Assembly: GCA_946886805.1 (NCBI GenBank)
Contig: CAMPJM010000033.1
Span: forward strand, 1-15,204
From: an uncultured Flammeovirgaceae bacterium
GTDB taxonomy: Bacteria > Bacteroidota > Bacteroidia > Cytophagales > Cyclobacteriaceae
Direction: 5' to 3'
DNA length: 15,204 bases
A program made the position numbers and the translations under genes. The notes beneath the pieces are model-generated. The model was not told the origin of the DNA, did not search any database, and saw only the letters and a list, made by a program, of their open reading frames with translations. Below, piece by piece: positions 7,608-15,204 of the stretch; the stretch's first letter is position 1, and every line of letters starts with the position of its first letter.

Positions 7608-10604
7608 TTAAAATGAAAGTGTAATTCCAGCATGATAAGACCTTGAATTTGGATATGCGCCATAGTCAATGCTTTGGCGCGTGTCAGTGTTTGACCCTAC
7701 ACTGCTGGATTCCGGGTCGTAGCCTTTGTATTTTGTAAAAGTGAGCAGGTTAGTTGCCCCTGCATATATTGATATCCCAATTTGTTTTGTCAGTGCCTCC
7801 GGGATATTATAAGTCAGACTCACATTTTTAAGTCTTATAAAATCCCCCTCTTCCAGAAATCTTGTACTTTGCGTATAATTCTTATTGGATGTACTAAAGC
7901 CTGGTATATCACTTGTTTCATTTACGCCTGGAATATACCTGTCCTTAATTTCTGCAAGTGTTGGTCTTCTTACATCTCCTGCATAAGTCATAGAGGCAGC
8001 GCGGGCATAGTTCAGTTTATCAAAATCCAGAACACCCTGCAGAAAAACATTTAAGGTAAAATTCTTATAGCTAATCGTATTGTTCCAGCCGAGGGTATAT
8101 TTTGGCAAACCATATCCAATTACCTGGAAATCATCTGAAGAGTAAGCACCATCCCTATTGATATCTTCATATTTAGCGTCTCCCGGTACCGCTCCGTATT
8201 CTTGGGCCAACCCGGCTTCCTCCTTTTTCCACGTCCCTAAATAATTTATACCAAAATAGGCTCCCATGGGTTGACCTGGTATATACACAAATTCCTCTGT
8301 GACGGATAACCCTGCCCCAACATTGCCGGATACAAAAACCGTATCAGCAAGCCCACCTAAACTCACTACTTTGTTTTTTAATGAAGACGCGTTCAATGAA
8401 CTAACCCATTCGAAATCAGCGGTGCGCAAGGGTATTGCCGTCAGGCTAAGTTCAAAACCTTTATTTTCTACTTTCCCAATATTTCTATACACCCCATTTC
8501 CACCGATATAATTTGGTAAAGGGGCGTACATCAATAAATCCCTGGTGTTCTTCACAAAATAATCTGCAGTCAGGTTTAGGCGCCCCTTCAATAGTCCAAG
8601 GTCCATACCTATATCGAATTGTTCGGTGGTTTCCCATTTCAGGTCTGTATTGGCAGCACCGTCTATTGCAATCCCAGGCTGTGTGCCTTCATTATCAAAA
8701 CTCGCCTTTGCGGATGAATAGGTAGCAAGGGATCCAAAAGGACTGATGGCCTGATTTCCCGTCAGTCCCCAGCTCCCTCTCAGTTTCAAATTATTGATAA
8801 AGGAGATGTCCTGCATAAACCCCTCCTCAGAAATCCTCCATCCAACTGCCAGGGAAGGAAATATGGAAAATTTGTTATCGCCTTGGAATTTTGAAGAACC
8901 ATCCCTTCGTATGGAAGCAGTAAGTAAATACTTATCCATGAGCGTATAATTTACCCTTCCCATCAGAGACATGAGTGAAGATTCGGCATAATCAGTGCCC
9001 GTCTCAAAGCTACCGGCATAGGATAGGTTATTGTATCGGAATGACGGATACGTTAAGTCCCTTGCATAAGCATTTATACCATCGTTGGTGTACTTTTGAA
9101 GTTCATACACTGCCGTAAAAGTCACATTATGAATTTTATTTAAGATCCGTTTAAACGTTAATGTATTGGTATTTTGCAGGTTTAATGTTTCATTGGAGGT
9201 ACGTCTCGCATTTGATACCCCACCCGTTACAGAAGATCCTGTAAAGTACTTCCCTTCAGTATTATCATACCTTACACCAAAATTCACGTCAAGTGTCAGG
9301 CCTGGAATGAACTCGTAGTTTAGACCGCCGACAATATTGCCTACAGTACTTTCATTAATAAAATCCTGATCATATAGAAGATTTAATGGGTTTGGGTTAA
9401 TTGAACCGTAAGGATCAGAAACTGTATAAGCGCCGGTGGAATCTCTTAACGGTGTAATAGGAGCCCATGCCAGCGCCTGTGTGACAGGACTCCTTGAAGC
9501 TCCGGACGTACTGGCTTGTTCCCGTCTCGTGCCCATAAAATTTAACCGGACAGAGAATTTGTCACTTAAGTGTGAATTTATATTGGTCCTGATCGAATAT
9601 CTTTTAAAATCTGTATTCAATATGATCCCTTCCTGGTCCTGAAAATTCCCGGATACCAGATAGGTTGTTCCTTCTTTCCCTCCTGATATGCTTAGCTGAT
9701 ATTCCTGCCCCATGGCCGGCCTGAAAATCTCATCTTGCCAATCCGTACCGCCATCAAGTCTGAATGCTTCTATCTCTTCTTCATTAAATTGCTCGGATAA
9801 GCCCGTAGCCGCTCTCTTGGCATTGATTATTTCCGCATATTCAGCAGCGGTGAGCATGTCTAGTTTTTTTATTACCTCGGAATAAGTAAACCTGGAGGAC
9901 AAGTCCACTTTCATTTTTCCACTTTTTCCCTGTTTTGTAGTGATTAACACTACACCATTAGCTCCCCGACTACCATATATAGCCGTTGCAGAAGCATCTT
10001 TCAATACCTGAATGGATTCAATGTCATGGGTGTTGATATTTCTCATATCTGCCCCAATAAACCCATCTACAATATATAGTGGGTTATTATTACCCGTTAA
10101 TGAATTGGCCCCTCTTATCCGGATCTTCACGTCACCTCCAGGAGCGCCCGAATTATTGGTAACCTGAACCCCCGGCACTCTTCCTTGCAAGACTTGGTCC
10201 AATCGGGTTATTGGCTGGTTTTCAAATTCATCCGGTGAAATAGTGGAAATTGCACTGACAAGGTCTTTTTTCTGTTGTGTGCCGTAGCCCACTACCACTA
10301 TTTCACCCAAGGTTGAAATATCAGGAACCAATGCAATATTAATTGTAGAACGATTGCCTATTGTAAGGGTCTCCGTGTTATATCCGACAAATGAAAACAC
10401 AAGATTTTCGGCTCCATCGGGAATCTCAAGACTATAAGCTCCTTCAATATCAGTAATTGTTCCTTGAGTAGTTCCTTGAATAAGGACATTAACTCCTATA
10501 AGAGGGCTCCCGGTTTCAAAGTCCGTAACCTTTCCGCTCACTTGGTCTTGCGCCAAGGAAGGAAGGGTGGCAATGATACATAGTAAAGTAAAGATATACT
10601 TCAT
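7608..10604 (-). CDS. susC: SusC/RagA-family TonB-dependent outer-membrane transporter
   Basis: 998-aa TonB-dependent porin that imports oligosaccharides across the outer membrane with SusD. I start it at the ATG at 10604 because this gives a clean signal peptide (MKYIFTLLCIIATLPSLAQ). An upstream in-frame ATG at 10643 would add 13 polar residues and overlap the oxidoreductase stop. Numbered from 10604, a carboxypeptidase-regulatory-like beta-sandwich covers about 20-95, the TonB-box region EIVVVGYGTQ about 101-110, and the plug about 113-225, with NPLYIVDGF and the SusC signature VLKDASATAIYGSRGANGV. The rest is the 22-strand barrel, ending in the outer-membrane C-terminal phenylalanine (GITLSF). 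The lack of an N-terminal STN domain argues against regulation by an ECF sigma/anti-sigma pair, in line with the LacI-type sites upstream. It starts 29 bp after the oxidoreductase stop. Confidence 0.95.
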   Translation of the reverse strand: MKYIFTLLCIIATLPSLAQDQVSGKVTDFETGSPLIGVNVLIQGTTQGTITDIEGAYSLEIPDGAENLVFSFVGYNTETLTIGNRSTINIALVPDISTLGEIVVVGYGTQQKKDLVSAISTISPDEFENQPITRLDQVLQGRVPGVQVTNNSGAPGGDVKIRIRGANSLTGNNNPLYIVDGFIGADMRNINTHDIESIQVLKDASATAIYGSRGANGVVLITTKQGKSGKMKVDLSSRFTYSEVIKKLDMLTAAEYAEIINAKRAATGLSEQFNEEEIEAFRLDGGTDWQDEIFRPAMGQEYQLSISGGKEGTTYLVSGNFQDQEGIILNTDFKRYSIRTNINSHLSDKFSVRLNFMGTRREQASTSGASRSPVTQALAWAPITPLRDSTGAYTVSDPYGSINPNPLNLLYDQDFINESTVGNIVGGLNYEFIPGLTLDVNFGVRYDNTEGKYFTGSSVTGGVSNARRTSNETLNLQNTNTLTFKRILNKIHNVTFTAVYELQKYTNDGINAYARDLTYPSFRYNNLSYAGSFETGTDYAESSLMSLMGRVNYTLMDKYLLTASIRRDGSSKFQGDNKFSIFPSLAVGWRISEEGFMQDISFINNLKLRGSWGLTGNQAISPFGSLATYSSAKASFDNEGTQPGIAIDGAANTDLKWETTEQFDIGMDLGLLKGRLNLTADYFVKNTRDLLMYAPLPNYIGGNGVYRNIGKVENKGFELSLTAIPLRTADFEWVSSLNASSLKNKVVSLGGLADTVFVSGNVGAGLSVTEEFVYIPGQPMGAYFGINYLGTWKKEEAGLAQEYGAVPGDAKYEDINRDGAYSSDDFQVIGYGLPKYTLGWNNTISYKNFTLNVFLQGVLDFDKLNYARAASMTYAGDVRRPTLAEIKDRYIPGVNETSDIPGFSTSNKNYTQSTRFLEEGDFIRLKNVSLTYNIPEALTKQIGISIYAGATNLLTFTKYKGYDPESSSVGSNTDTRQSIDYGAYPNSRSYHAGITLSF

Positions 10605-10633
10605 GGTTATTATATTTAGGTGATTAAGTTTAG

Positions 10634-12910
10634 TTATTTGCATACGATTCCCATAAGGGCTATAGGTACATTTTTATCTCCTTTTTTCAGTTTAAATACT
10701 AATGAGTTTGTCACTATAGGTTCGTCAAGAACGATATCGTTAACGGCCTGATAGTTATTATTTACAGCAATAATTTCCTTCTGTCCGCAGTTTAAAACCT
10801 GGTATTCTTTTATGCAGAAAGGCATATGATTTTCTGCATGCTGCATTTGTACGGTCTCCATAGGGTGATCATAGTCCGGATCGAAGAAAATCCTGATCTT
10901 TTCTATTTTTTGGCTTTTCTGCCAATACAAAGTAACAGTAGCTTCTTCAGCCTCTAAATCAGCTACCCACCCGTTTGGCTGATTAACGGGACGAAAGATG
11001 CCATTAACAAGATTTTTGCTGTCGAAGAGTCTAAGAGGATGTGAAAGGTCAAAAGCCATATTAAACCCTTCAGGCCTCCTTTTAGGACACCAAAATTCAA
11101 ATTCATCTATCCCTATACCATTGGGAGGTTCTTGTTTCCCGTAATTTGATACTGCACGATTGGTGCTATTAAACACGGAAACCAGACCTGAAACACGATA
11201 CTCTGTCAACGCAACAGAGACCAATTCATTTTTTATAAGACATACAAATAAATAACAGGGGCCTTCTACTGTTTGCGTCGTTTGTAAGACAACCTCTCCG
11301 ATGCCTTCCTTTAATTGGAATTCAAAAGTTTCCAGGGTAACATCAGGGGTATGATTAAAAGGTTTACTGCTGATGCGCAATTCTGCTTTTAGTGTTGCTG
11401 CTTTCTCCGCCTTTACCTTCACTTTGATACTTGGAATATTCTTTTCTATTGGGATCATTTGCCCCATAGAAAAATTTAGGGTCTCCCATTCACCGTTATG
11501 CGGCAACCCTTTCAATTCCAAAGTGCTTGAGGTTGTAATGGTAGCAGATTCAGCTAAATTATAATTCGAGTTAAGCCTAAACCGGGGAATATAATGTCCC
11601 AAGGCCATTAATTCTGCCTGCAAATATTTGATCTTTTTCTTATCGATAAAGGTTTTAGGTGGAGTATTCTCTCTTAAACTTAATACGGCTGCCATTCCAA
11701 CGGCCTCTCCCCCGTGGGCACAGGTAGCCATAACACGGGTAGAACCAAAAGCTACGTGACTAGTGCTGATGATTCGTCCTGCCAACAATAAATTATCAAT
11801 TCCTTTTGGGACGAAACACCGGTAAGGTATTTGGTATATGCCTTTGGTGTGCCATTGGGTACACGCGTTTTTAGCGCTGTATATCCCATCTGCGGGATGG
11901 AGGTCCATTGCCCATCCTCCAAAAGATATGGCATCGTAATGGTAATGTTGTTCTACGAGATCTTTCTGCGCAAGCATATAATATCCCTCAAATCTTCTGC
12001 TTTCCCTTTTGCCAGGGATTAATCCCACCCATTCCAAGGTGTATGCTTCTGCATTTTCATATTCTCCTGAGTTTTTGATATGATTCCAAATGCCATAGGC
12101 AACCTTCCACAGCTCTAATTTTATTTCTTCCGTATCATGAATGGTGTCCCTTCTTCCTCCATATTCAAACCACCAAAGTTTGCAACCGTCTTCCCCTACT
12201 TTTACATTTTTAATCCGGGGAATTGTACTCATGTCTTTTAAAGCATAATCCGGTGCGATATAATTTATAGGATGTTCCAGCTTTTTTGAATAAAAGTATA
12301 AGGTATGCCCTAAAAGCTCGCCATAATCTTCCATGTTTGGTGCCAGGGGCTCATCAAACTCCTCTGAAGTTTCCGCACCTATGCGGTAAGGTGCGCCCGC
12401 CTGATAGGCAACAATGCCGTCTCCGGAAGCATCTATAAATAAAGTACTATTGAAATTATATAAGGTAGAGTTTTGTCCATTAAATCCTACTACCTTTTCA
12501 ATAAGGCGATCTTCTGATTTAATCACGCTAAATATTGAGGTATTCAGGTATAAATCCAGACTTGGCTCTTTGAGTACTTTATCAATAAGAATGGTATCAA
12601 AAATAACAGGGTTTCCTTCTTTGTTTTTAAAGACATTTTCTGTCATTATCTCATTTACCACTCCCCCTTCCCGTGCCCAGCGATTATTATTGCCCATATG
12701 AGAGGTAGCCCCCAAGGCCCATAACCTCACTTCACTGGACGCGTTGCCACCCAATACAGGCCTATCTTGTACCAGTGCAACTTTAGTTCCCTCCCTAGCA
12801 GCAGTAAGGGCGGCACAAACTCCTGCCAAACCTCCCCCTATCACCACCAGGTCATATTGTAGCTCTAAAGTCTTTAATGCTCTATACTTCGATAAATCTT
12901 CTCTCTTCAT
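10634..12910 (-). CDS. FAD-dependent oxidoreductase (FAD_oxidored family) with C-terminal beta-rich half
   Basis: 758-aa flavoprotein without a signal peptide, so probably cytoplasmic. The Rossmann dinucleotide fold starts at DLVVIGGGLAG (20-30). PVLGGNASSE at 51-60 and FIDASGDG at 158-165 are typical of the FAD_oxidored (PF12831-type) family. The second FAD-contacting segment is NLLLAGRIISTSHVAFGSTR at 373-392, continuing to GGEAVGMAA. The FAD core ends near 440. The remaining ~320 residues are unusual: two beta-rich blocks (about 450-580 and 590-758), the last resembling a discoidin-like jelly roll (NGWVADLE, VTLYWQKSQKIEKIRIFFD). The gene overlaps the symporter by 29 bp in another frame, which suggests translational coupling, and precedes susC by 29 bp. 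Its likely role is oxidation of a sugar or other product delivered by the symporter. Substrate and electron acceptor are unknown, and this is inferred only from position. Confidence 0.85.
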   Translation of the reverse strand: MKREDLSKYRALKTLELQYDLVVIGGGLAGVCAALTAAREGTKVALVQDRPVLGGNASSEVRLWALGATSHMGNNNRWAREGGVVNEIMTENVFKNKEGNPVIFDTILIDKVLKEPSLDLYLNTSIFSVIKSEDRLIEKVVGFNGQNSTLYNFNSTLFIDASGDGIVAYQAGAPYRIGAETSEEFDEPLAPNMEDYGELLGHTLYFYSKKLEHPINYIAPDYALKDMSTIPRIKNVKVGEDGCKLWWFEYGGRRDTIHDTEEIKLELWKVAYGIWNHIKNSGEYENAEAYTLEWVGLIPGKRESRRFEGYYMLAQKDLVEQHYHYDAISFGGWAMDLHPADGIYSAKNACTQWHTKGIYQIPYRCFVPKGIDNLLLAGRIISTSHVAFGSTRVMATCAHGGEAVGMAAVLSLRENTPPKTFIDKKKIKYLQAELMALGHYIPRFRLNSNYNLAESATITTSSTLELKGLPHNGEWETLNFSMGQMIPIEKNIPSIKVKVKAEKAATLKAELRISSKPFNHTPDVTLETFEFQLKEGIGEVVLQTTQTVEGPCYLFVCLIKNELVSVALTEYRVSGLVSVFNSTNRAVSNYGKQEPPNGIGIDEFEFWCPKRRPEGFNMAFDLSHPLRLFDSKNLVNGIFRPVNQPNGWVADLEAEEATVTLYWQKSQKIEKIRIFFDPDYDHPMETVQMQHAENHMPFCIKEYQVLNCGQKEIIAVNNNYQAVNDIVLDEPIVTNSLVFKLKKGDKNVPIALMGIVCK

Positions 12911-14612
12911 TGCATACCTCTTCCTTTTTTAATGTATTCTTAACCTTGTTTTTCTTATTGATGATCAACACATAAATGCACAGCGCTATTATTATAGCGC
13001 CCATTATAAATACATAAATATTGCCTTTCTCCGCTATAAATCCGATCGTGAAAATGATAATGCCTGTAATCAGGGCAGCTATAGTAATTACCTTGATGCC
13101 ATAGCGCTTATCTTGCCTGGCTTGCAAATCAACCGCAGGAGAAACTTGTTCATTTGCTTCTCTTGCCCTTAGCACCTGATACTGATTAAAATCTTCCGAC
13201 TCCTTTCCGCTGTATCGGGCATATAACTCATACAAAAACAGCAAGGTAAGCGGAACTAACGCTCCCAATGCTTGTTCATCTGCTCTGTCGAGTGTAACCC
13301 CTAACCATGCAGGTGCCAAGAACTTAAAAAACGCATTGATCAATAGGCTTATAATGGTGACAGAAAGTATAGAAACAGCTGTTTGTCTTTTGGAGAACAA
13401 AGCCCATATGGGAGGGGCATACAGCGGAACACCCGTGATGGCAGCAACCGTCAACACCACATTTACTATACCACCCAGATGAGGCACCAATAAAGCTACG
13501 ATGATCGTTCCACAACCGAATAAAAAGGTAGATACCCGTGCTACCCGCATCAATTTCTTTTCAGAAGCATTTTTATTAAAAGCCCTATACAGGTCATTGG
13601 TAGTAACAGCAGCCATCATATTTAAGGTGGTATTCACCGAACTTGCTGTGGCAAATACCATCCCTGCAATCATAAGCCCTAACATACCTACTGGCAAGGC
13701 CTGTTTGCACATCATTAGGTAAGCACCTTCTATTTCCCCCAATCCATCCAAGCTGGGATTGATCGTTCTGTAGATCATGGGAGGCAGCATCCAAATTAAG
13801 GGGAAAATCAAGTATAAGATACCAAATAGCAAACCCACTTTTCCAGCGTCCTTTTCATCTTTTACACTGGTGTACCGTTGAACATACGCCCAGTTCCCCC
13901 CAATGAAGAAAAAACTATAGATCATAAAAGCAAAGAGGAACCATAACGTATAATCTTCATTTAACAGAAGAAAAAAATCATCTGGTGCTTTGTCAATAAA
14001 AGCTTTTACGCCACCTGTTTCATTGAAAGCCAAAGGAATTACCACCACTACTGCGGCCAAAAGGATAATAAACTGCAAGACATCAGTAGCCAAAACCGCC
14101 CAAAGCCCTCCTACTGTAGTATAGAGCAAAATAGTAAGCCCTAAGACAACCACGATCCATTCCATCGGGAAACCCGTTGAAACATTCACGATTTTGGCCA
14201 CAGGATACAAAAAAGCCCCGGCAGTAAAAAACGAGATCAGCACGAAAAGATAGGTGTATATTTTTTGCGTTTTTTCTCCGAAACGCTGTGTAATATATTC
14301 TGCGGCAGTTAATGTCCTTGTTCTTTTCCATCTCTTAGCGATGTACATGAAGATCAGGAAACCGCTAATGGCCATGGTCCATTGGATGGTAACGGCTACA
14401 AACCCACTATCGTAGGCTATAGATCCCCAAACCACAAAAGTGCCGGCTGAGAAAAAGCTCATAAATAGGGAAAGACTGCTAATCCACCAAGGAATGTTCC
14501 CTCCCCCGGAAAAAAAGGATTTCATATCTCTTCCCGTTCTGGAAAAAGCAAGCCCTGTTCCAAAAACGACCAGGGATAAAATAAATATTAATATATAATC
14601 AAATTGACTCAT
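12882..14612 (-). CDS. Sodium:solute symporter (SSS/SSF family)
   Basis: 576-aa inner-membrane transporter of the sodium/solute symporter family, which couples uptake to Na+ entry. About 14-15 hydrophobic helices can be seen (roughly 4-24, 42-66, 71-91, 117-138, 151-169, 174-197, 222-240, 258-280, 306-332, 360-398, 411-432, 446-465, 506-526 and 531-552). GGLWAVLATDVLQ at 168-180 matches the SSS signature, and FATASSVNTTLNMMAAVTTN at 320-339 is the Ser/Thr-rich helix that forms the Na2 site in this family. A long charged loop (about 466-505) precedes two extra C-terminal helices, as in SGLT-like members. It is the first gene of the operon, with the promoter and operator region directly upstream. 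In this setting a mono- or oligosaccharide or a sugar derivative is the probable cargo, but the sequence does not define it. Confidence 0.92.
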   Translation of the reverse strand: MSQFDYILIFILSLVVFGTGLAFSRTGRDMKSFFSGGGNIPWWISSLSLFMSFFSAGTFVVWGSIAYDSGFVAVTIQWTMAISGFLIFMYIAKRWKRTRTLTAAEYITQRFGEKTQKIYTYLFVLISFFTAGAFLYPVAKIVNVSTGFPMEWIVVVLGLTILLYTTVGGLWAVLATDVLQFIILLAAVVVVIPLAFNETGGVKAFIDKAPDDFFLLLNEDYTLWFLFAFMIYSFFFIGGNWAYVQRYTSVKDEKDAGKVGLLFGILYLIFPLIWMLPPMIYRTINPSLDGLGEIEGAYLMMCKQALPVGMLGLMIAGMVFATASSVNTTLNMMAAVTTNDLYRAFNKNASEKKLMRVARVSTFLFGCGTIIVALLVPHLGGIVNVVLTVAAITGVPLYAPPIWALFSKRQTAVSILSVTIISLLINAFFKFLAPAWLGVTLDRADEQALGALVPLTLLFLYELYARYSGKESEDFNQYQVLRAREANEQVSPAVDLQARQDKRYGIKVITIAALITGIIIFTIGFIAEKGNIYVFIMGAIIIALCIYVLIINKKNKVKNTLKKEEVCNEERRFIEV

Positions 14613-14640
14613 TAAATTTTGTTAGGAGTTCGTATTGCCT

Positions 14641-14654
14641 GTAAAATATTTTAC
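14641..14654. promoter_or_regulatory. Perfect 14-bp palindrome in the symporter leader
   Basis: GTAAAATATTTTAC is a perfect palindrome 28 bp before the symporter ATG. It would lie in the 5' leader if the candidate promoter is right. It could be a second regulator-binding site. It has no loop, so an RNA hairpin is unlikely. AT-rich palindromes of this length also occur by chance. Confidence 0.3.
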
Positions 14655-14667
14655 TAATTAATGTCGT

Positions 14668-14698
14668 ACCAAAGAAAATTCTAAATAAATGACAACAA
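14668..14698 (-). promoter_or_regulatory. Candidate Bacteroidota promoter of the PUL operon
   Basis: On the minus strand a TTTG-type -33 element (within TTTTTGTTG, about 14693-14698) is followed about 18 bases later by TTTCTTTG (about 14670-14677). The latter matches the Bacteroidota -7 consensus TAnnTTTG at all but one specified base. Transcription would start near 14660-14665 and leave a leader of about 50 nt before the symporter ATG. The spacing is right, but the match is short and in AT-rich DNA. Confidence 0.45.
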
Positions 14699-14705
14699 AA
14701 AGTAA

Positions 14706-14753
14706 CGAAACCGTTTTCGAAAGGGGATGATTTTTCCGAAATCGTTTTCGAAA
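14706..14753. promoter_or_regulatory. Tandem LacI-family-type operators
   Basis: Two 17-bp sequences, CGAAACCGTTTTCGAAA (14706-14722) and CGAAATCGTTTTCGAAA (14737-14753), differ at one base. The first 14 bases of each form a palindrome around a central CG (CGAAAnCGnTTTCG), the layout of LacI/GalR-family and cre-type sites. Their starts are 31 bp apart, about three helical turns, so two bound dimers would lie on the same DNA face. They sit about 7 bp upstream of the candidate -33 element and about 95-140 bp before the symporter start. They probably control the whole operon through a LacI-family protein encoded elsewhere. Repression or activation cannot be decided from position, since the promoter is itself only a candidate. 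Confidence 0.75.
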
Positions 14754-14822
14754 ATTAAAGGTTTGGCTTAAAACCTGAGCACGATTATTAATTAAATTCA
14801 AAATGGGGTTAAAAAAGCTAAA

Positions 14823-15018
14823 CGGATATTTCTATAATCCGAATGAATCAGCGAAAGCCTGAAAGGCTTTAATGTGAATAGCACTCAGATAGAAATCCGC
14901 AGAATCAATCCTGAAAGGATTGAACAATGGCTAACGAACACTGCTTATCCCATGCACATTATTCGGAAACATAAAGAGCACACCAATATCTTGCTGAAGT
15001 TCAACCACTTCGTGGTTG
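14823..15018. repeat. Cluster of small hairpins resembling a degenerate dispersed repeat
   Basis: This part of the gene-free stretch holds several short inverted repeats: CGGAT/ATCCG (14823-14827, 14837-14841), AAAGCC-TGAAA-GGCTTT (14854-14870), TCAATCC-TGAAA-GGATTGA (14905-14923) and CAACCAC-TTC-GTGGTTG (15002-15018). The second and third share the loop TGAAA and start 51 bp apart, so they look like diverged copies of one unit. The pattern CCTGAAAGG followed by TTTAATGTGAATA resembles intergenic repeats I associate with Bacteroidota genomes. The function and family name are not known to me. From 15019 to the window end I see nothing beyond an open frame. Confidence 0.5.
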
Positions 15019-15204
15019 TGTATGAAGGATATTACAAAATATGGAGCTATTCATATTCCATCCCTTCAGCATTAAGACTGGAGTTCTGTTTCTTAATTTT
15101 TAACATCAAACTCAGATTTAAAAATATTTTCGATTTTCTTATATCTCCTGACCTTGAAATCAAATATCAATTCAGGAATCCTCCCCTACGGGAAAGCAAA
15201 ATGA
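14847..15204 (+). other. Open frame without a convincing start, running off the window end
   Basis: After the TGA at 14844 this plus-strand frame stays open for 119 codons to the window edge. The first in-frame ATG is at 14952 and there is no clear ribosome binding site. The translation (for example KGFNVNST, INPERIEQW, LLKFNHFVVVYEGYY) runs straight through the hairpin repeats, is hydrophobic and Phe/Ile-rich, and has no domain I recognise. It may be a translated repeat, a gene remnant or the 5' end of a small gene that continues outside. I do not consider it a supported gene. Confidence 0.2.

Noticed and set aside
10605..10643. Upstream ATG of susC at 10643 (1011-aa version)
   Set aside because: The 13 added residues (MQITKLNHLNIIT) are polar, spoil the signal peptide and overlap the preceding stop; the ATG at 10604 gives a standard signal sequence.
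14854..14923. CRISPR-like repeat pair
   Set aside because: Only two short hairpins with different stems and no regular spacer series; not a CRISPR array.
14613..15204. tRNA or riboswitch in the long upstream region
   Set aside because: No cloverleaf, CCA end or known aptamer consensus could be found; the structure seen is limited to short hairpins and operators.

Overview
The window looks like chromosomal DNA of a member of the Bacteroidota, with a Cytophaga/Flavobacterium-type lifestyle. The evidence is an adjacent SusC/SusD pair, Bacteroidota-style lipoprotein signals (Cys followed by acidic residues), a type IX secretion (T9SS) C-terminal sorting domain, and poor Shine-Dalgarno sequences. 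Genus and species cannot be read from the sequence.

All seven convincing genes lie on the minus strand and form one polysaccharide utilization locus (PUL) that reads from right to left. In transcription order they are: a 14-15-helix sodium/solute symporter (12882-14612); a cytoplasmic FAD-dependent oxidoreductase with an extra C-terminal beta-rich half (10634-12910); SusC (7608-10604); SusD (6120-7583); a GH16 surface lipoprotein (5117-5983); a PKD-domain lipoprotein in the SusE/SGBP position (4004-5092); and a 1242-residue multimodular GH16 with Ig, golvesin-like and ricin modules and a T9SS tail (155-3883). Spacing is tight: a 29-bp overlap between the first two genes and gaps of 24-29 bp elsewhere. 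Two longer gaps each hold a clear stem-loop: SusD/GH16 (136 bp) and PKD/GH16 (120 bp).

Upstream of the first gene (14613-15204) there is no convincing gene. Nearest the symporter is a candidate Bacteroidota promoter. Just upstream of it are two near-identical 17-bp copies of a LacI-type operator, 31 bp apart. Further right is a cluster of small hairpins that resembles a degenerate dispersed repeat. An open frame without a good start runs through this cluster and off the window end. To the left of the last gene (1-154) only a weak terminator-like inverted repeat is seen.

Inferred division of labour: the multimodular GH16 is secreted by T9SS and binds and cuts an insoluble beta-glycan. The lipoprotein GH16, the PKD lipoprotein and SusD process or bind fragments at the cell surface, and SusC imports oligosaccharides. 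The symporter takes a product across the inner membrane and the FAD enzyme oxidises it in the cytoplasm. No exo-glycosidase, sulfatase or dedicated regulator gene is present, so the substrate and the rest of the pathway must be sought outside the window. The most interesting unexplained point is the pairing of a sugar-type symporter and a two-part FAD oxidoreductase as the leading genes of an endo-GH16-only PUL.
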